Shown: positions 45,308 to 52,619 of the stretch, piece by piece
How positions within the stretch are numbered: position 1 is the stretch's first letter
Layout of the letters: each line of letters begins with the position of its first letter
Assembly: GCF_003755185.1 (NCBI RefSeq)
Contig: NZ_RKIC01000013.1
Span: forward strand, 216,823-280,822
DNA from: Frigoribacterium sp. PhB24
GTDB taxonomy: Bacteria > Actinomycetota > Actinomycetes > Actinomycetales > Microbacteriaceae
Reading direction: 5' to 3'
DNA: 64,000 nt
Made by a program: the position numbers and the translations under genes
Notes under the pieces: generated by a model
The model's input: only the letters and a program-made list of their open reading frames with translations
Databases searched by the model: none
Told to the model about the DNA's origin: nothing

Positions 45308-45859
45308 TCATGTCGATTCATCAGGCCTTTGCCCGCCCCCGGGGGCTGTCTGCGGCGAGGCTCTGTCGGGAACGTCCACCATGGTCACCTCGTCGGCCCT
45401 GGGGATTGGTGCGAACCGTTGCTGGTCGGCAGTGGGAAGTTCGTCGAGCCAGACTGCTCCTCGCTCTACCAGCCGGGCTCGAAGTGACGTTCCGGTGATG
45501 TTCTCTGCGGCGTCAGTGACCGGAGTTGCCTCGAGTTGGAACTCGCCGAGCCTGAGGCACAGCTCGAGATAGGTCAGATAGGTCTGTCGCACATGGGCCA
45601 AGAGCTCGTCGGGGGCATCTTCGGTACTCGTCTCGCGGAGCACGTCCGACGTCGGTGCCCAGCTGATCGACGCCTCGTGCTCATCTGTGGCTGCTGTGAG
45701 GCCCGAGAGTGGGCCGGCAGGATGAGCTCTCCATGTGACGCTGCTGCTTGGCCGGGCTAGGAGCGAGTCGCTCAGGTCCAGGACTAGCCCTTGAATGGTG
45801 ATGATGCCGAAGGCCTTGCGCTGCCCCGAGGTCGGCTTCGCTTGTTTGCTTGCATTCAT
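45308..45859 (-). CDS. Hypothetical protein
   Basis: About 183 residues starting 'MNASKQAKPTSGQRKAFGIIT'; the start is placed at 45859 because the third TGGTCA palindrome lies just upstream. An all-helical middle ('DELLAHVRQTYLTYLELCLRLGEFQLEA') and a Pro/Asp-rich tail are visible. No family was recognised. Upstream in-frame ATGs up to 45880 would overlap the palindrome. Confidence 0.6.
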   Translation of the reverse strand: MNASKQAKPTSGQRKAFGIITIQGLVLDLSDSLLARPSSSVTWRAHPAGPLSGLTAATDEHEASISWAPTSDVLRETSTEDAPDELLAHVRQTYLTYLELCLRLGEFQLEATPVTDAAENITGTSLRARLVERGAVWLDELPTADQQRFAPIPRADEVTMVDVPDRASPQTAPGGGQRPDEST

Positions 45860-45876
45860 GGTCATTACTATTACCA
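45859..45876. promoter_or_regulatory. Operator-like palindrome 3
   Basis: TGGTCATTACTATTACCA matches the other two sites with one half-site change. It lies in the divergent start region of the hypothetical genes at 45859(-) and 45883(+). Confidence 0.6.
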
Positions 45877-45882
45877 CCATCC

Positions 45883-46353
45883 ATGCGAAGGGTCCAGGAT
45901 CACGAAAAGTTAGAAGGTGGCGGGGTGGCCGAGGGCGAGCAGGCTGGAGGGCAACACGCGATTGTCGGATTAGGCGCGAGCCCGCCGCGCGTGGTCGTGT
46001 GGGGGGCGGATGTCTCGCGCGAGGCTCCAGGCTGGCGACTTGTTGGAGTCGATCTGGGAATGAGGGACGGGAGGCCCTTCGGGTCTCTCCACTTCGAGGC
46101 GGTTGACGGATCGCGCCGCGCTCGGGTCGCTGTCCGGTGGGACCACGTGTACGACCAGTTGCAGTGCTTCGTCACGGATCGGAGCTTTGCGGCGGAGGGT
46201 GAGCGCCTCGAGCGAGATGCTCGGCACCGTGTCGGCACGCTGATGGCCGCGTACGCGCAGATCGGGCTTGCAATCGTCGCTGGAACTGTCGCAGAAGGCT
46301 CACTGAGGGCCGCTTCGAACCTCGTGCCGATCGGTCCGAGGCATCCCGATTGA
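45883..46353 (+). CDS. Hypothetical protein
   Basis: About 156 residues from the ATG at 45883, which follows the third palindrome; a GTG at 45925 is an alternative. It has no recognised domain. It contains 'VVVWGADVSREAPGWRLVGVDLGMRDGRPFGSLHF', a beta-rich pattern, and a helical end ('HRVGTLMAAYAQIGLAIVAGTV'). It is divergent from the preceding hypothetical gene and may share its control. Confidence 0.55.
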   Translation: MRRVQDHEKLEGGGVAEGEQAGGQHAIVGLGASPPRVVVWGADVSREAPGWRLVGVDLGMRDGRPFGSLHFEAVDGSRRARVAVRWDHVYDQLQCFVTDRSFAAEGERLERDARHRVGTLMAAYAQIGLAIVAGTVAEGSLRAASNLVPIGPRHPD

Positions 46354-46415
46354 TTGCCACTCGGGGGGTGGCGCGGTGAGCCCAGAACCCTTCGCAGAGC
46401 ATCGGCCCAAGGTGA

Positions 46416-46931
46416 TCACTCCTCGTAGTCGACTGCGCCTTCGATGACGAGAAACAGCATGAATAGCTGTTCTGCGAGCACTGCCAGGTCATAGGCGACG
46501 TCTTCCACCTGTGCCACGGTCAATGGGCGGTCCACCGTCCCTTTGGCCCTGACCCGGCTCGCCGAAGCTGGTCCTTTACCCGGTGTGGTCCACGCCCCGT
46601 GCAGCAGGTGGTTCCGGCTCTCCATCGCAACCCTCGAGTCGGCGGACAATCGCGTGAACATGTCGCGGACCTGCCCCTCGAAGCGGTGCAGCTTCACGAG
46701 CTTTGCGCCCAACTCGAGCAGGCCGCTGAAGGAGGCTCCCCGAGTCACCACAATTCCTATTTCGTTTGTCTCGCGGTCATCGTCGCTGACGAGGGCCATG
46801 ACTGTGAACGCCAGCGTGCGCTCCAATCGAGCAGACCAGTACGCGACCTCGCCCATCGCGACCAGGTGCTCTCGATCGAGGCTGGTGGCGCGTACTCGGG
46901 CACGGTGTTCGGGAGAGGGGCGCTCGATCAT
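46416..46931 (-). CDS. Hypothetical protein
   Basis: A 171-residue, largely helical protein ('VAYWSARLERTLAFTVMALV', 'FSGLLELGAKLVKLHRFEGQVRDMFTRL', 'RNHLLHGAW'). The R-N-x-x-x-H-G pattern near 108-115 recalls HEPN/DUF-type helical bundles, a weak similarity. It is isolated between a plus-strand hypothetical gene and the copper region. Confidence 0.6.
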   Translation of the reverse strand: MIERPSPEHRARVRATSLDREHLVAMGEVAYWSARLERTLAFTVMALVSDDDRETNEIGIVVTRGASFSGLLELGAKLVKLHRFEGQVRDMFTRLSADSRVAMESRNHLLHGAWTTPGKGPASASRVRAKGTVDRPLTVAQVEDVAYDLAVLAEQLFMLFLVIEGAVDYEE

Positions 46932-47298
46932 GCATCAGCTCCGAGGGAGGCGGGCACCGATGCTAACGGGGTGACCGTCAACGGCTTGACTGGCGATAGG
47001 TGCCCAGGAGCCGACCGGGTGGCCAGGTTTCTTCCTGGCCCGCCCTCGCTTTTCTGCATCGGCTGGGCCGACCCTCCAAGACCTGCCTGGGCGTCATGCG
47101 GGGCTGTGAGGTAGGGAGCGACGATCGGCGAACAGGCGCATTCGAGGAGGGGCGACGAGGTCATTTCGGCAGTGTCACATAGGGGCCCGTCACCGGAATC
47201 TGTTTCGGACCACCTATCTGCGACAGTCGGATCAGTGCAGCTCTGAGGAAATGGTCGAGGTTGGCGATCGTCCGGTTGACGATCGCTAAGCCGCTTCT
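46932..47298. other. Junction region between recombinase module and copper region
   Basis: This 367-bp region has no convincing coding frame. A hairpin (gcgatcgt 47264-47271 with acgatcgc 47279-47286) lies just beyond the stop of the BNR lipoprotein gene and could end that transcript, although no T-run follows. Confidence 0.5.
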
Positions 47299-48201
47299 CT
47301 ACTCGTTCTGCTTGAGCGTCAAAGGCACGGGGGTCCAGGTGCGGCCGTTGTCGTGACTGACGACAATGGCTCGATCATCGACGGCGAATTGAACGGTCTT
47401 GTCGCCTATGTCGATGATGTCGAAGGCTTGCGGTTGGCCTTCGAGCTGTCCGACCTGTGACCAGGTTGCGCTCCCTGGATCGAGAGACCATACGGTGCCG
47501 TCAATGGTTGCGCCAGCGATCGAATATGCAGATGAGGCGACGTGCACAAGTGGCGGCGCCTCGGGGCTAGGGGTCAGGGTGGCGCCGCGGTCGGTGCTGC
47601 GTTCCAGACCATCGGGACCTGCGGCCCAAAGGATCTCGGGGTTGGCCGAGTCGACGGCCAGTGACAGGGCCGTTGTTGTTGCTTCCGTTGTCCAGGTCGC
47701 ACCGTCATCGTCGCTCCGAAGGATGGCCTGGGTGGTCGAGTTCAGCCCAAGGACGCTATCGGCGGCCGTCGTCAGGTCGTGAAAGTCGGCTTTGCCCTCC
47801 AGGCTGATGGTCTGCCACGTTGTCCCCGAGTCCTCACTGCGAAGCAGCCCCCGGTTGGACGGCGCTGTCGTCGGAGCGGTGACTGCGGGGTGGCCTGAGG
47901 CGATGAGTACGTCTTGCGGCGTGGTCGTGAGCCCCATGACGTCGAACCGGTCGTCACCGACCGGGATCAACGGTGCCTCTCGGGGGCGATCAGGGTCGAC
48001 CGCGGTCAGGGCGAACTTCCACAGGCCGGTGTGTGTGCCCACGAGGACAACGGGGGAGTTGTCCACGTGAGCAAACGCGTGGACGTGTTCCAGGGATGCG
48101 TCAGCCGTCGGAGGGGCGGTGGTGGCGTTCGTGCACGCGGCCATGCCGAGGATCACTGCAGTCGTAGCGGCGAGTCCGGCGAGGGCTTTCGTGGGGCGCA
48201 T
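47299..48201 (-). CDS. BNR-repeat lipoprotein (F510_1955-type glycosylhydrolase/exo-sialidase-like)
   Basis: A 300-residue predicted lipoprotein: the signal ends in 'GMAACTNA', with the lipidated Cys. The mature part is a beta-propeller with Asp-box repeats 'SEDSGTTW', 'SDDDGATW', 'STDRGATL' and 'SHDNGRTW'. Proteins of this type frequently accompany copper-resistance genes in actinobacteria, with unknown activity. It is the last gene of a minus-strand run after two M23 peptidases. Confidence 0.82.
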   Translation of the reverse strand: MRPTKALAGLAATTAVILGMAACTNATTAPPTADASLEHVHAFAHVDNSPVVLVGTHTGLWKFALTAVDPDRPREAPLIPVGDDRFDVMGLTTTPQDVLIASGHPAVTAPTTAPSNRGLLRSEDSGTTWQTISLEGKADFHDLTTAADSVLGLNSTTQAILRSDDDGATWTTEATTTALSLAVDSANPEILWAAGPDGLERSTDRGATLTPSPEAPPLVHVASSAYSIAGATIDGTVWSLDPGSATWSQVGQLEGQPQAFDIIDIGDKTVQFAVDDRAIVVSHDNGRTWTPVPLTLKQNE

Positions 48202-48240
48202 GTGTGACGTGGTGATGGTGGTTTCCTGTCGGGCGGGCGG

Positions 48241-49524
48241 TCAGCCGAGTCGAATGCCGCGGGCGGACATGAAGGGCGCGGGGTCCGTGGAGGTACCTCC
48301 TGGTCGCACTTCGTAGTGCAGATGGCAGCCGGTGGACCCGCCTGTCGAACCGGCACGAGCGATCAGTTGCCCGGCTTCGACCCGCTGGCCGCGGCTGACG
48401 AGCAGCCCACCGTTTTCGATGTGGGCGTAGCCGGTCTGAATGCCGTTAGCGTGTTCGAGGAGGATCCAGTTGCCGTAGCTGCCGTAGACCCCTGAGTAGG
48501 CCACGGTGCCGGCCGAAGCGGCGTAGATCGGTACCCCGCATCCCCCAGCGATGTCGATCCCGGAGTGCAACTTCCAGACCCGTTGAATGGGGTGAATTCG
48601 GTACCCGTAGGCGCTGACCATGCGACCGGTCGTGGGGTTGGCCCATCCGCTCCCGGCTACTTGACCGGCAGACGTTGCAGCCGCGGCCGCAGCGGCAGCC
48701 CGGGCGGCTGCTTCCGCCTGGACGCGTGCCCGTTCTGCGGCGCGGGCAGCTTCGCCGGCGGCGAAGTCCTGCTCGGTCGCGGCACGCTGATCCGTGAGCA
48801 CGGCAAGCTGCGCTTGCAGCTCAGCTTGCTTGTCGACTTGCACGGCCAGGGCCTCATCGGCTGCCGCGGAGGCAGCCTCGGCGTCCCGGCGGGCGTCATC
48901 GGCTTCCTGGCGTAGAGCGTCGCGGGCGTCCCGGGCGAGGGCCGCCTGATCGCCGAGGCCCTGAGCGATGTTCTGATCCTGGCTTGCGTCGACGTAGATG
49001 CCTTGGCTTGTTTCAGCGAGCTTGTCGGCAAACCCCAGCTGAGAGAGAAAATCGTCCGGGTCCTGGGCGCCGGTGAGCAGGGTGCTGGTCAAGTCCTGGC
49101 CGCCGCTGCGTGCTTGCGACGCGATGATCTGAGCTGCCCGGTCTCGAGACTGGGTGGCGGTGGCCTCGGCTGTGCGGGCTTGCTCCTGGAGTGTGTCTGC
49201 TTGGTACGCGGCGTCGAGGAACTGAGCGTCGGCTTCCTCGTACTCGGCGCCACGGGTCAGAGCAAGCTCGGCGCTGGCAGTGGCTGCGGAGTCGAGTTCT
49301 GCGATCTGCGTCGTGATCTGCGCCACGAGGGCCTGGCCTTCCGTTTCGGAGGCACGAGCTGCTTCGACCTCGGCCCACGTGGGGTACTCAGCTGCGGACG
49401 CCTGCCCCACCGGGGTGAGGACGGCAACAACGAGCGCCACCACCGTGATGCTCCCCAGAGCGAGCCTTACCCGGAGGGGGCGGATGATGTGGCCACGACC
49501 GGGAAGCTGTTGTGCGGGCGTCAT
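48241..49524 (-). CDS. Secreted M23-family endopeptidase with coiled coil (island copy)
   Basis: About 427 residues. It has a signal peptide, 'EYPTWAEVEAARASE' at the mature start, a long Ala/Gln coiled coil, and an M23 domain with 'HSGIDIA' (HxxxD) and 'GCHLHYE' (HxH). It matches the chromosomal protein at 9499-10785 in layout and in several blocks ('STGCHLH', 'RGIRL'). The ATG at 49524 is chosen because the upstream gene's stop codon ends two bases before it. It presumably modifies the cell wall under copper stress, an inference from context. Confidence 0.87.
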   Translation of the reverse strand: MTPAQQLPGRGHIIRPLRVRLALGSITVVALVVAVLTPVGQASAAEYPTWAEVEAARASETEGQALVAQITTQIAELDSAATASAELALTRGAEYEEADAQFLDAAYQADTLQEQARTAEATATQSRDRAAQIIASQARSGGQDLTSTLLTGAQDPDDFLSQLGFADKLAETSQGIYVDASQDQNIAQGLGDQAALARDARDALRQEADDARRDAEAASAAADEALAVQVDKQAELQAQLAVLTDQRAATEQDFAAGEAARAAERARVQAEAAARAAAAAAAATSAGQVAGSGWANPTTGRMVSAYGYRIHPIQRVWKLHSGIDIAGGCGVPIYAASAGTVAYSGVYGSYGNWILLEHANGIQTGYAHIENGGLLVSRGQRVEAGQLIARAGSTGGSTGCHLHYEVRPGGTSTDPAPFMSARGIRLG

Positions 49525-49525
49525 G

Positions 49526-50482
49526 TCAGAGCACCCGGCCGGCGTTGGTTTCGAGCCACAGTTGCGGGTCGATCTGAAGTGTGCCGCCAAGCAGGATGCT
49601 CAGGTGCAGGTGCGCACCGGTGCTGACCCCGCTATTACCCACCAGGCCCACCAGGTCCCCGACATTGACACGGTCTCCGACCCGCAGGGGGCTGGAACCG
49701 ATGATCATGTGGGCGTAGAGGCTGCTGACGGTCTGGCCATCGATCTGGTGGTCGATGATGGCGTACTGGCCGTACGCCCCGCCCATCCCGGACACCCGAA
49801 CGGTGCCGCCAGCGATCGCCCCGATGGGGGTGTTCTTGCCCGGGACCATGTCGATTCCCTCGTGCATGGCCGAACATGCCCCGCACGGCCGCGCCCGGGG
49901 CCCGAAGTCCGAGCTGAGGGGCGTTACCCCAGGGAAGGGCCACCGAATGTCCCCGGTCCCGGTATTGACCTGGGCTGCTGCTCCGGCACGTCCCGAGTTA
50001 GCGCTCTGTGTGGTGGCGAGTACTTGCTCGGTCACGGCGTAGTCGTCTCGACCCTCGACGGACACCGCCACCACCGAGGCGGCGAGGTGCTGTCCACTGA
50101 TCGGGGCAACAACAGTCGTAGGGGTCGCCCCACCCGCCAGGTCAGACGCCGTAGCCGGGATCGTGTTCGCGGTGAAGAACATCGTCACCGCCAATGCCCC
50201 AAGAACAGGACCCAGGGTGCGGAACTTGCGGGGACGAGCCGGTACCGACCAGGCGCTCCCGGGGAGCTGTTCCACGGCGCACGGCCGGGCTCGAGGTGCT
50301 GCTGCGAGAGGCGCTGCTCGAAGCTTGCTTCGGGCGGCAGAGGGGAGGGGTTGTGCTGCTTGGTAGGTGCGTCGGCGCGGGGCCGACGGTGAGGAGGAGC
50401 GGCCGGCGGTGCGTTCGCGAGCGAGTGCTTCGCGGCGAGTGAGGGCGGTAGGAAGCACGGGGGCAGAAAGAATTTGGGGCAC
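49526..50482 (-). CDS. Membrane-anchored M23-family endopeptidase
   Basis: A 318-residue protein. An Arg/Ala/Pro-rich cytoplasmic N-terminus (1-88) is followed by one membrane helix (about 89-110, 'LGPVLGALAVTMFFTANTI') and an M23 domain at about 185-318 with 'MHEGIDMVPG' and 'TGAHLHLSI'. A Cys pair (PCGAC) sits beside the first zinc-ligand segment. The gene ends one base before the next M23 gene starts, so the two are probably cotranscribed. Confidence 0.85.
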   Translation of the reverse strand: MPQILSAPVLPTALTRREALARERTAGRSSSPSAPRRRTYQAAQPLPSAARSKLRAAPLAAAPRARPCAVEQLPGSAWSVPARPRKFRTLGPVLGALAVTMFFTANTIPATASDLAGGATPTTVVAPISGQHLAASVVAVSVEGRDDYAVTEQVLATTQSANSGRAGAAAQVNTGTGDIRWPFPGVTPLSSDFGPRARPCGACSAMHEGIDMVPGKNTPIGAIAGGTVRVSGMGGAYGQYAIIDHQIDGQTVSSLYAHMIIGSSPLRVGDRVNVGDLVGLVGNSGVSTGAHLHLSILLGGTLQIDPQLWLETNAGRVL

Positions 50483-50541
50483 CAGGAAGCTTTCGGTGGT
50501 GTGAGAAGTACGACGAGTGCGCGGGCGCAGGGCACCGCCCA

Positions 50542-50572
50542 GGGGCGAGGCACCTAGTAGGCGCCTCGCCCC
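50542..50572 (-). terminator. Hairpin after the DUF305 lipoprotein gene
   Basis: The 10-bp stem ggggcgaggc/gcctcgcccc has an 11-base loop and lies just past the DUF305 stop codon in the minus direction, with no T-run. Confidence 0.6.
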
Positions 50573-50581
50573 GTGGAAGGG

Positions 50582-51163
50582 TCAGAGGGAGCTGAGAAGG
50601 CTTTCCATCTGATCGATCTGTGCCGTCTGGGACTCGACGATGTTCTTCGCCATCTCGACTGCGTCGGGGTTCTCCCCGCCGTCGACTTCCTGCTGCGCCA
50701 TGTCCACGGCGCCCTTGTGGTGCTCGGTCATCTGCTCCAGGAACAGCCGTGAGGCCTCAGCGCCCTCCGCGTCCTCTAGGGCCGTCATGTCAGATTCGCT
50801 CATCATGCCGTCCATGGAGTGATCCATCGACGCGGACGTGTCCTGACCCCAGTCGTCCAGCCACGTGGTGAGCTGCTCGATCTCGGGGCCTTGCTCGTCC
50901 TTGATGGTTTCCGCCAGAGCAAGAACATCCGAATCGACGCTGTCGCCCTTGGCGATGAAGGTGTCGCTCATCTCCACGGCCTGCTCGTGGTGAGGGAGCA
51001 TCATCTGGGCGAACATGACGTCCTGGTCGTTGAAGACCGCTGACTCTGACGACGCAGAGCTGTCGGAGGAGGAAGTGTTGCCGGCAGTGTCGGCGCAGCC
51101 GACCAGAGTGAGGGCAGCGACGATGGCCGTGGCGCTGACGAGCAGAGTTTTGGTGCGGATCAT
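50582..51163 (-). CDS. DUF305 domain-containing lipoprotein
   Basis: About 193 residues. The lipoprotein signal ends 'TLVGCADT', then a Ser-rich linker. The DUF305 domain has 'FAQMMLPHHEQAVEMSD' and 'EQMTEHHKGAVDMAQQE', two M-x-x-H-H-type sites likely to bind metal (copper). A 'MDHSMDGMM' Met/His patch lies between them. Proteins like this recur in copper loci as extracytoplasmic binders. The ATG at 51163 fits the signal peptide. Confidence 0.87.
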   Translation of the reverse strand: MIRTKTLLVSATAIVAALTLVGCADTAGNTSSSDSSASSESAVFNDQDVMFAQMMLPHHEQAVEMSDTFIAKGDSVDSDVLALAETIKDEQGPEIEQLTTWLDDWGQDTSASMDHSMDGMMSESDMTALEDAEGAEASRLFLEQMTEHHKGAVDMAQQEVDGGENPDAVEMAKNIVESQTAQIDQMESLLSSL

Positions 51164-51241
51164 GGGTGTCCCTTGGGGTGAGAAAGAAAGCGGCAAATGG
51201 GCCGCGGGTCTCGTGTGGGGAGAAGTCCCCAAGGGGCTGAT

Positions 51242-51695
51242 TTAGACGCGGAGGATGCTGAGCTGGTTCAAATTCATCGATCGCCGGGGAATCACGATCG
51301 TCGGCAGGGCGGGCAACGCGCCGAGGGTCTTCGAGAGGATGAACAGGGCGCGAGTGCCACGACTACGCAGCAGCACGGCTGCCGTGACGAGCAACACCAT
51401 CAGGCACGCCATGCCCATCACGGCGCAGAGCATCGCGCACAGTCCGCCACAATCATCCGACGCACCAGCCGCCACCAGCACTGGCGCCTCGGCGGCATGA
51501 ACGGTGCCCGCTGAGAGCTCCGTGTGAGGGGCGCTGTGGCTGTGCTCGGCGGCCGTCGGAGCGGCGGCATGGCTGGTGGTGTGCCCGGCGAGGGTGTGCA
51601 TCAGCACGGTGCTGCCGATGAGCAACAAGATGAGTACGACGGCGGTCCCCAGACGTCCCAGCCCCGAGGGGATGCGCGTCGAGTGGGGGGTCATG
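51242..51695 (-). CDS. DUF6153-like membrane protein
   Basis: About 150 residues with two membrane helices (about 14-35 and 80-105). Between them is a His-rich extracytoplasmic loop ('HTLAGHTTSHAAAPTAAEHSHSAPHTE') that could bind metal, and the second helix contains 'CGGLCAMLCAVMGMACLMV'. It fits the small DUF6153-type proteins seen beside copper genes. The start at 51695 is preferred over 51730. Confidence 0.75.
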
Positions 51696-51841
51696 GCTCT
51701 CCTTGGGCGGTGTCCCGACGAAGTGTACAAGCCCTAGATCCTCGAGCGCAGGGCCTTAGTTTCGGAGTCCCCAATGGACGAGTGCGCTGGCTCATGAACA
51801 ATCGCGGGCTGGTAAGCGGGCTGCAGGTCGAGAGCTGAAGA

Positions 51842-52153
51842 TCAGGCCCGCACCAATCGGGCGATCGCGTCGGACGCTTCCTTGATCTTTTCGGCCGCAG
51901 CAGCACCGCCCTCGGTGACAGCGTCGGTGACGCAATGCGTGAGGTGGTCGTTCAGCAGGCCCAGGGCCACGGACTGCAGCGCCTTCGTCATCGCCGACAC
52001 CTGGGTGAGGATGTCGATGCAGTACTGCTCCTCGTCGACCATCCGCTGCAATCCCCGCGCTTGCCCCTCGATGCGCTTGAGGCGCTTGAGGTAGTCGTCC
52101 TTGGCGGTGATGTACCCATGGTGGTGATCGTGCTCGGTTGCAGTGTCGGTCAT
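51842..52153 (-). CDS. csoR: Copper-sensing transcriptional repressor CsoR
   Basis: A 103-residue all-helical CsoR/RcnR-family repressor. The Cu(I) ligands are visible as Cys45 ('EEQYCIDIL'), His70 and Cys74 ('NDHLTHCV'). The DNA-contact helix is 'RLKRIEGQARGLQRM'. An extra His-rich N-terminus ('EHDHHHG') precedes it. It is divergent from copZ-copA, and the matching palindromes upstream of copZ and nuoA are its probable operators. Confidence 0.93.
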   Translation of the reverse strand: MTDTATEHDHHHGYITAKDDYLKRLKRIEGQARGLQRMVDEEQYCIDILTQVSAMTKALQSVALGLLNDHLTHCVTDAVTEGGAAAAEKIKEASDAIARLVRA

Positions 52154-52327
52154 AGGAACTCCTCCGGGTTACGGGTTGCAGGTCACGTTAGTTGCGACCA
52201 CGGAGCGGCCAACCAGTCGACCAGGTCAGTGTGATCGGAGCGTAAGAGCCGAGGAACGAGGAGCTTTGCGATCTCACTTCTCACCCCCCGAGCGATGATC
52301 TGGGAACAGATCTCCGCGGCCCGGAGC

Positions 52328-52356
52328 TACACTCACCTAGATACCCCCCTAGGGTA
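52328..52356 (+). promoter_or_regulatory. copZ-copA promoter with CsoR-type operator
   Basis: The -10-like box tacact (52328-52333) is followed 8 bp on by the palindrome TACCCCCCTAGGGTA (52342-52356), the form of CsoR operators in actinobacteria. Copper should release CsoR and induce copZ-copA. Confidence 0.78.
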
Positions 52357-52391
52357 CCTGATGAACCGTTGGAACACGAAGGGACACCACG

Positions 52392-52619
52392 ATGGGCGAG
52401 CAGTTGACGAAAACGTACGGCATCACCGGCATGACGTGCGGACACTGCGTGGCGAGCGTCCACGAAGAACTCACCACCGTGCCGGACGTCACGGATGTGG
52501 CCATCGACCTCAATGTCGGCGGTGTTTCCACCGTTCAGGTGAGTAGCACCCGCGACCTGTCTCAGGAGGAAGTCTCCGCCGCTGTGAAGGAGGCCGGCTA
52601 CACGTTGGTCGCATCATGA
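52392..52619 (+). CDS. copZ: Copper chaperone CopZ (heavy-metal-associated domain)
   Basis: A 75-residue single HMA domain with 'GITGMTCGHCVASV' (C16-x-x-C19). It carries Cu(I) in the cytosol and hands it to CopA. The stop overlaps the copA start (ATGA), so the two are coupled. A ribosome site 'gaaggga' precedes the ATG. Confidence 0.94.
   Translation: MGEQLTKTYGITGMTCGHCVASVHEELTTVPDVTDVAIDLNVGGVSTVQVSSTRDLSQEEVSAAVKEAGYTLVAS

Noticed and set aside
46928..47164. 78-codon minus frame upstream of the hypothetical gene at 46931
   Set aside because: Low-complexity sequence, no ribosome site and overlap with the next gene's start; not supported as a gene.
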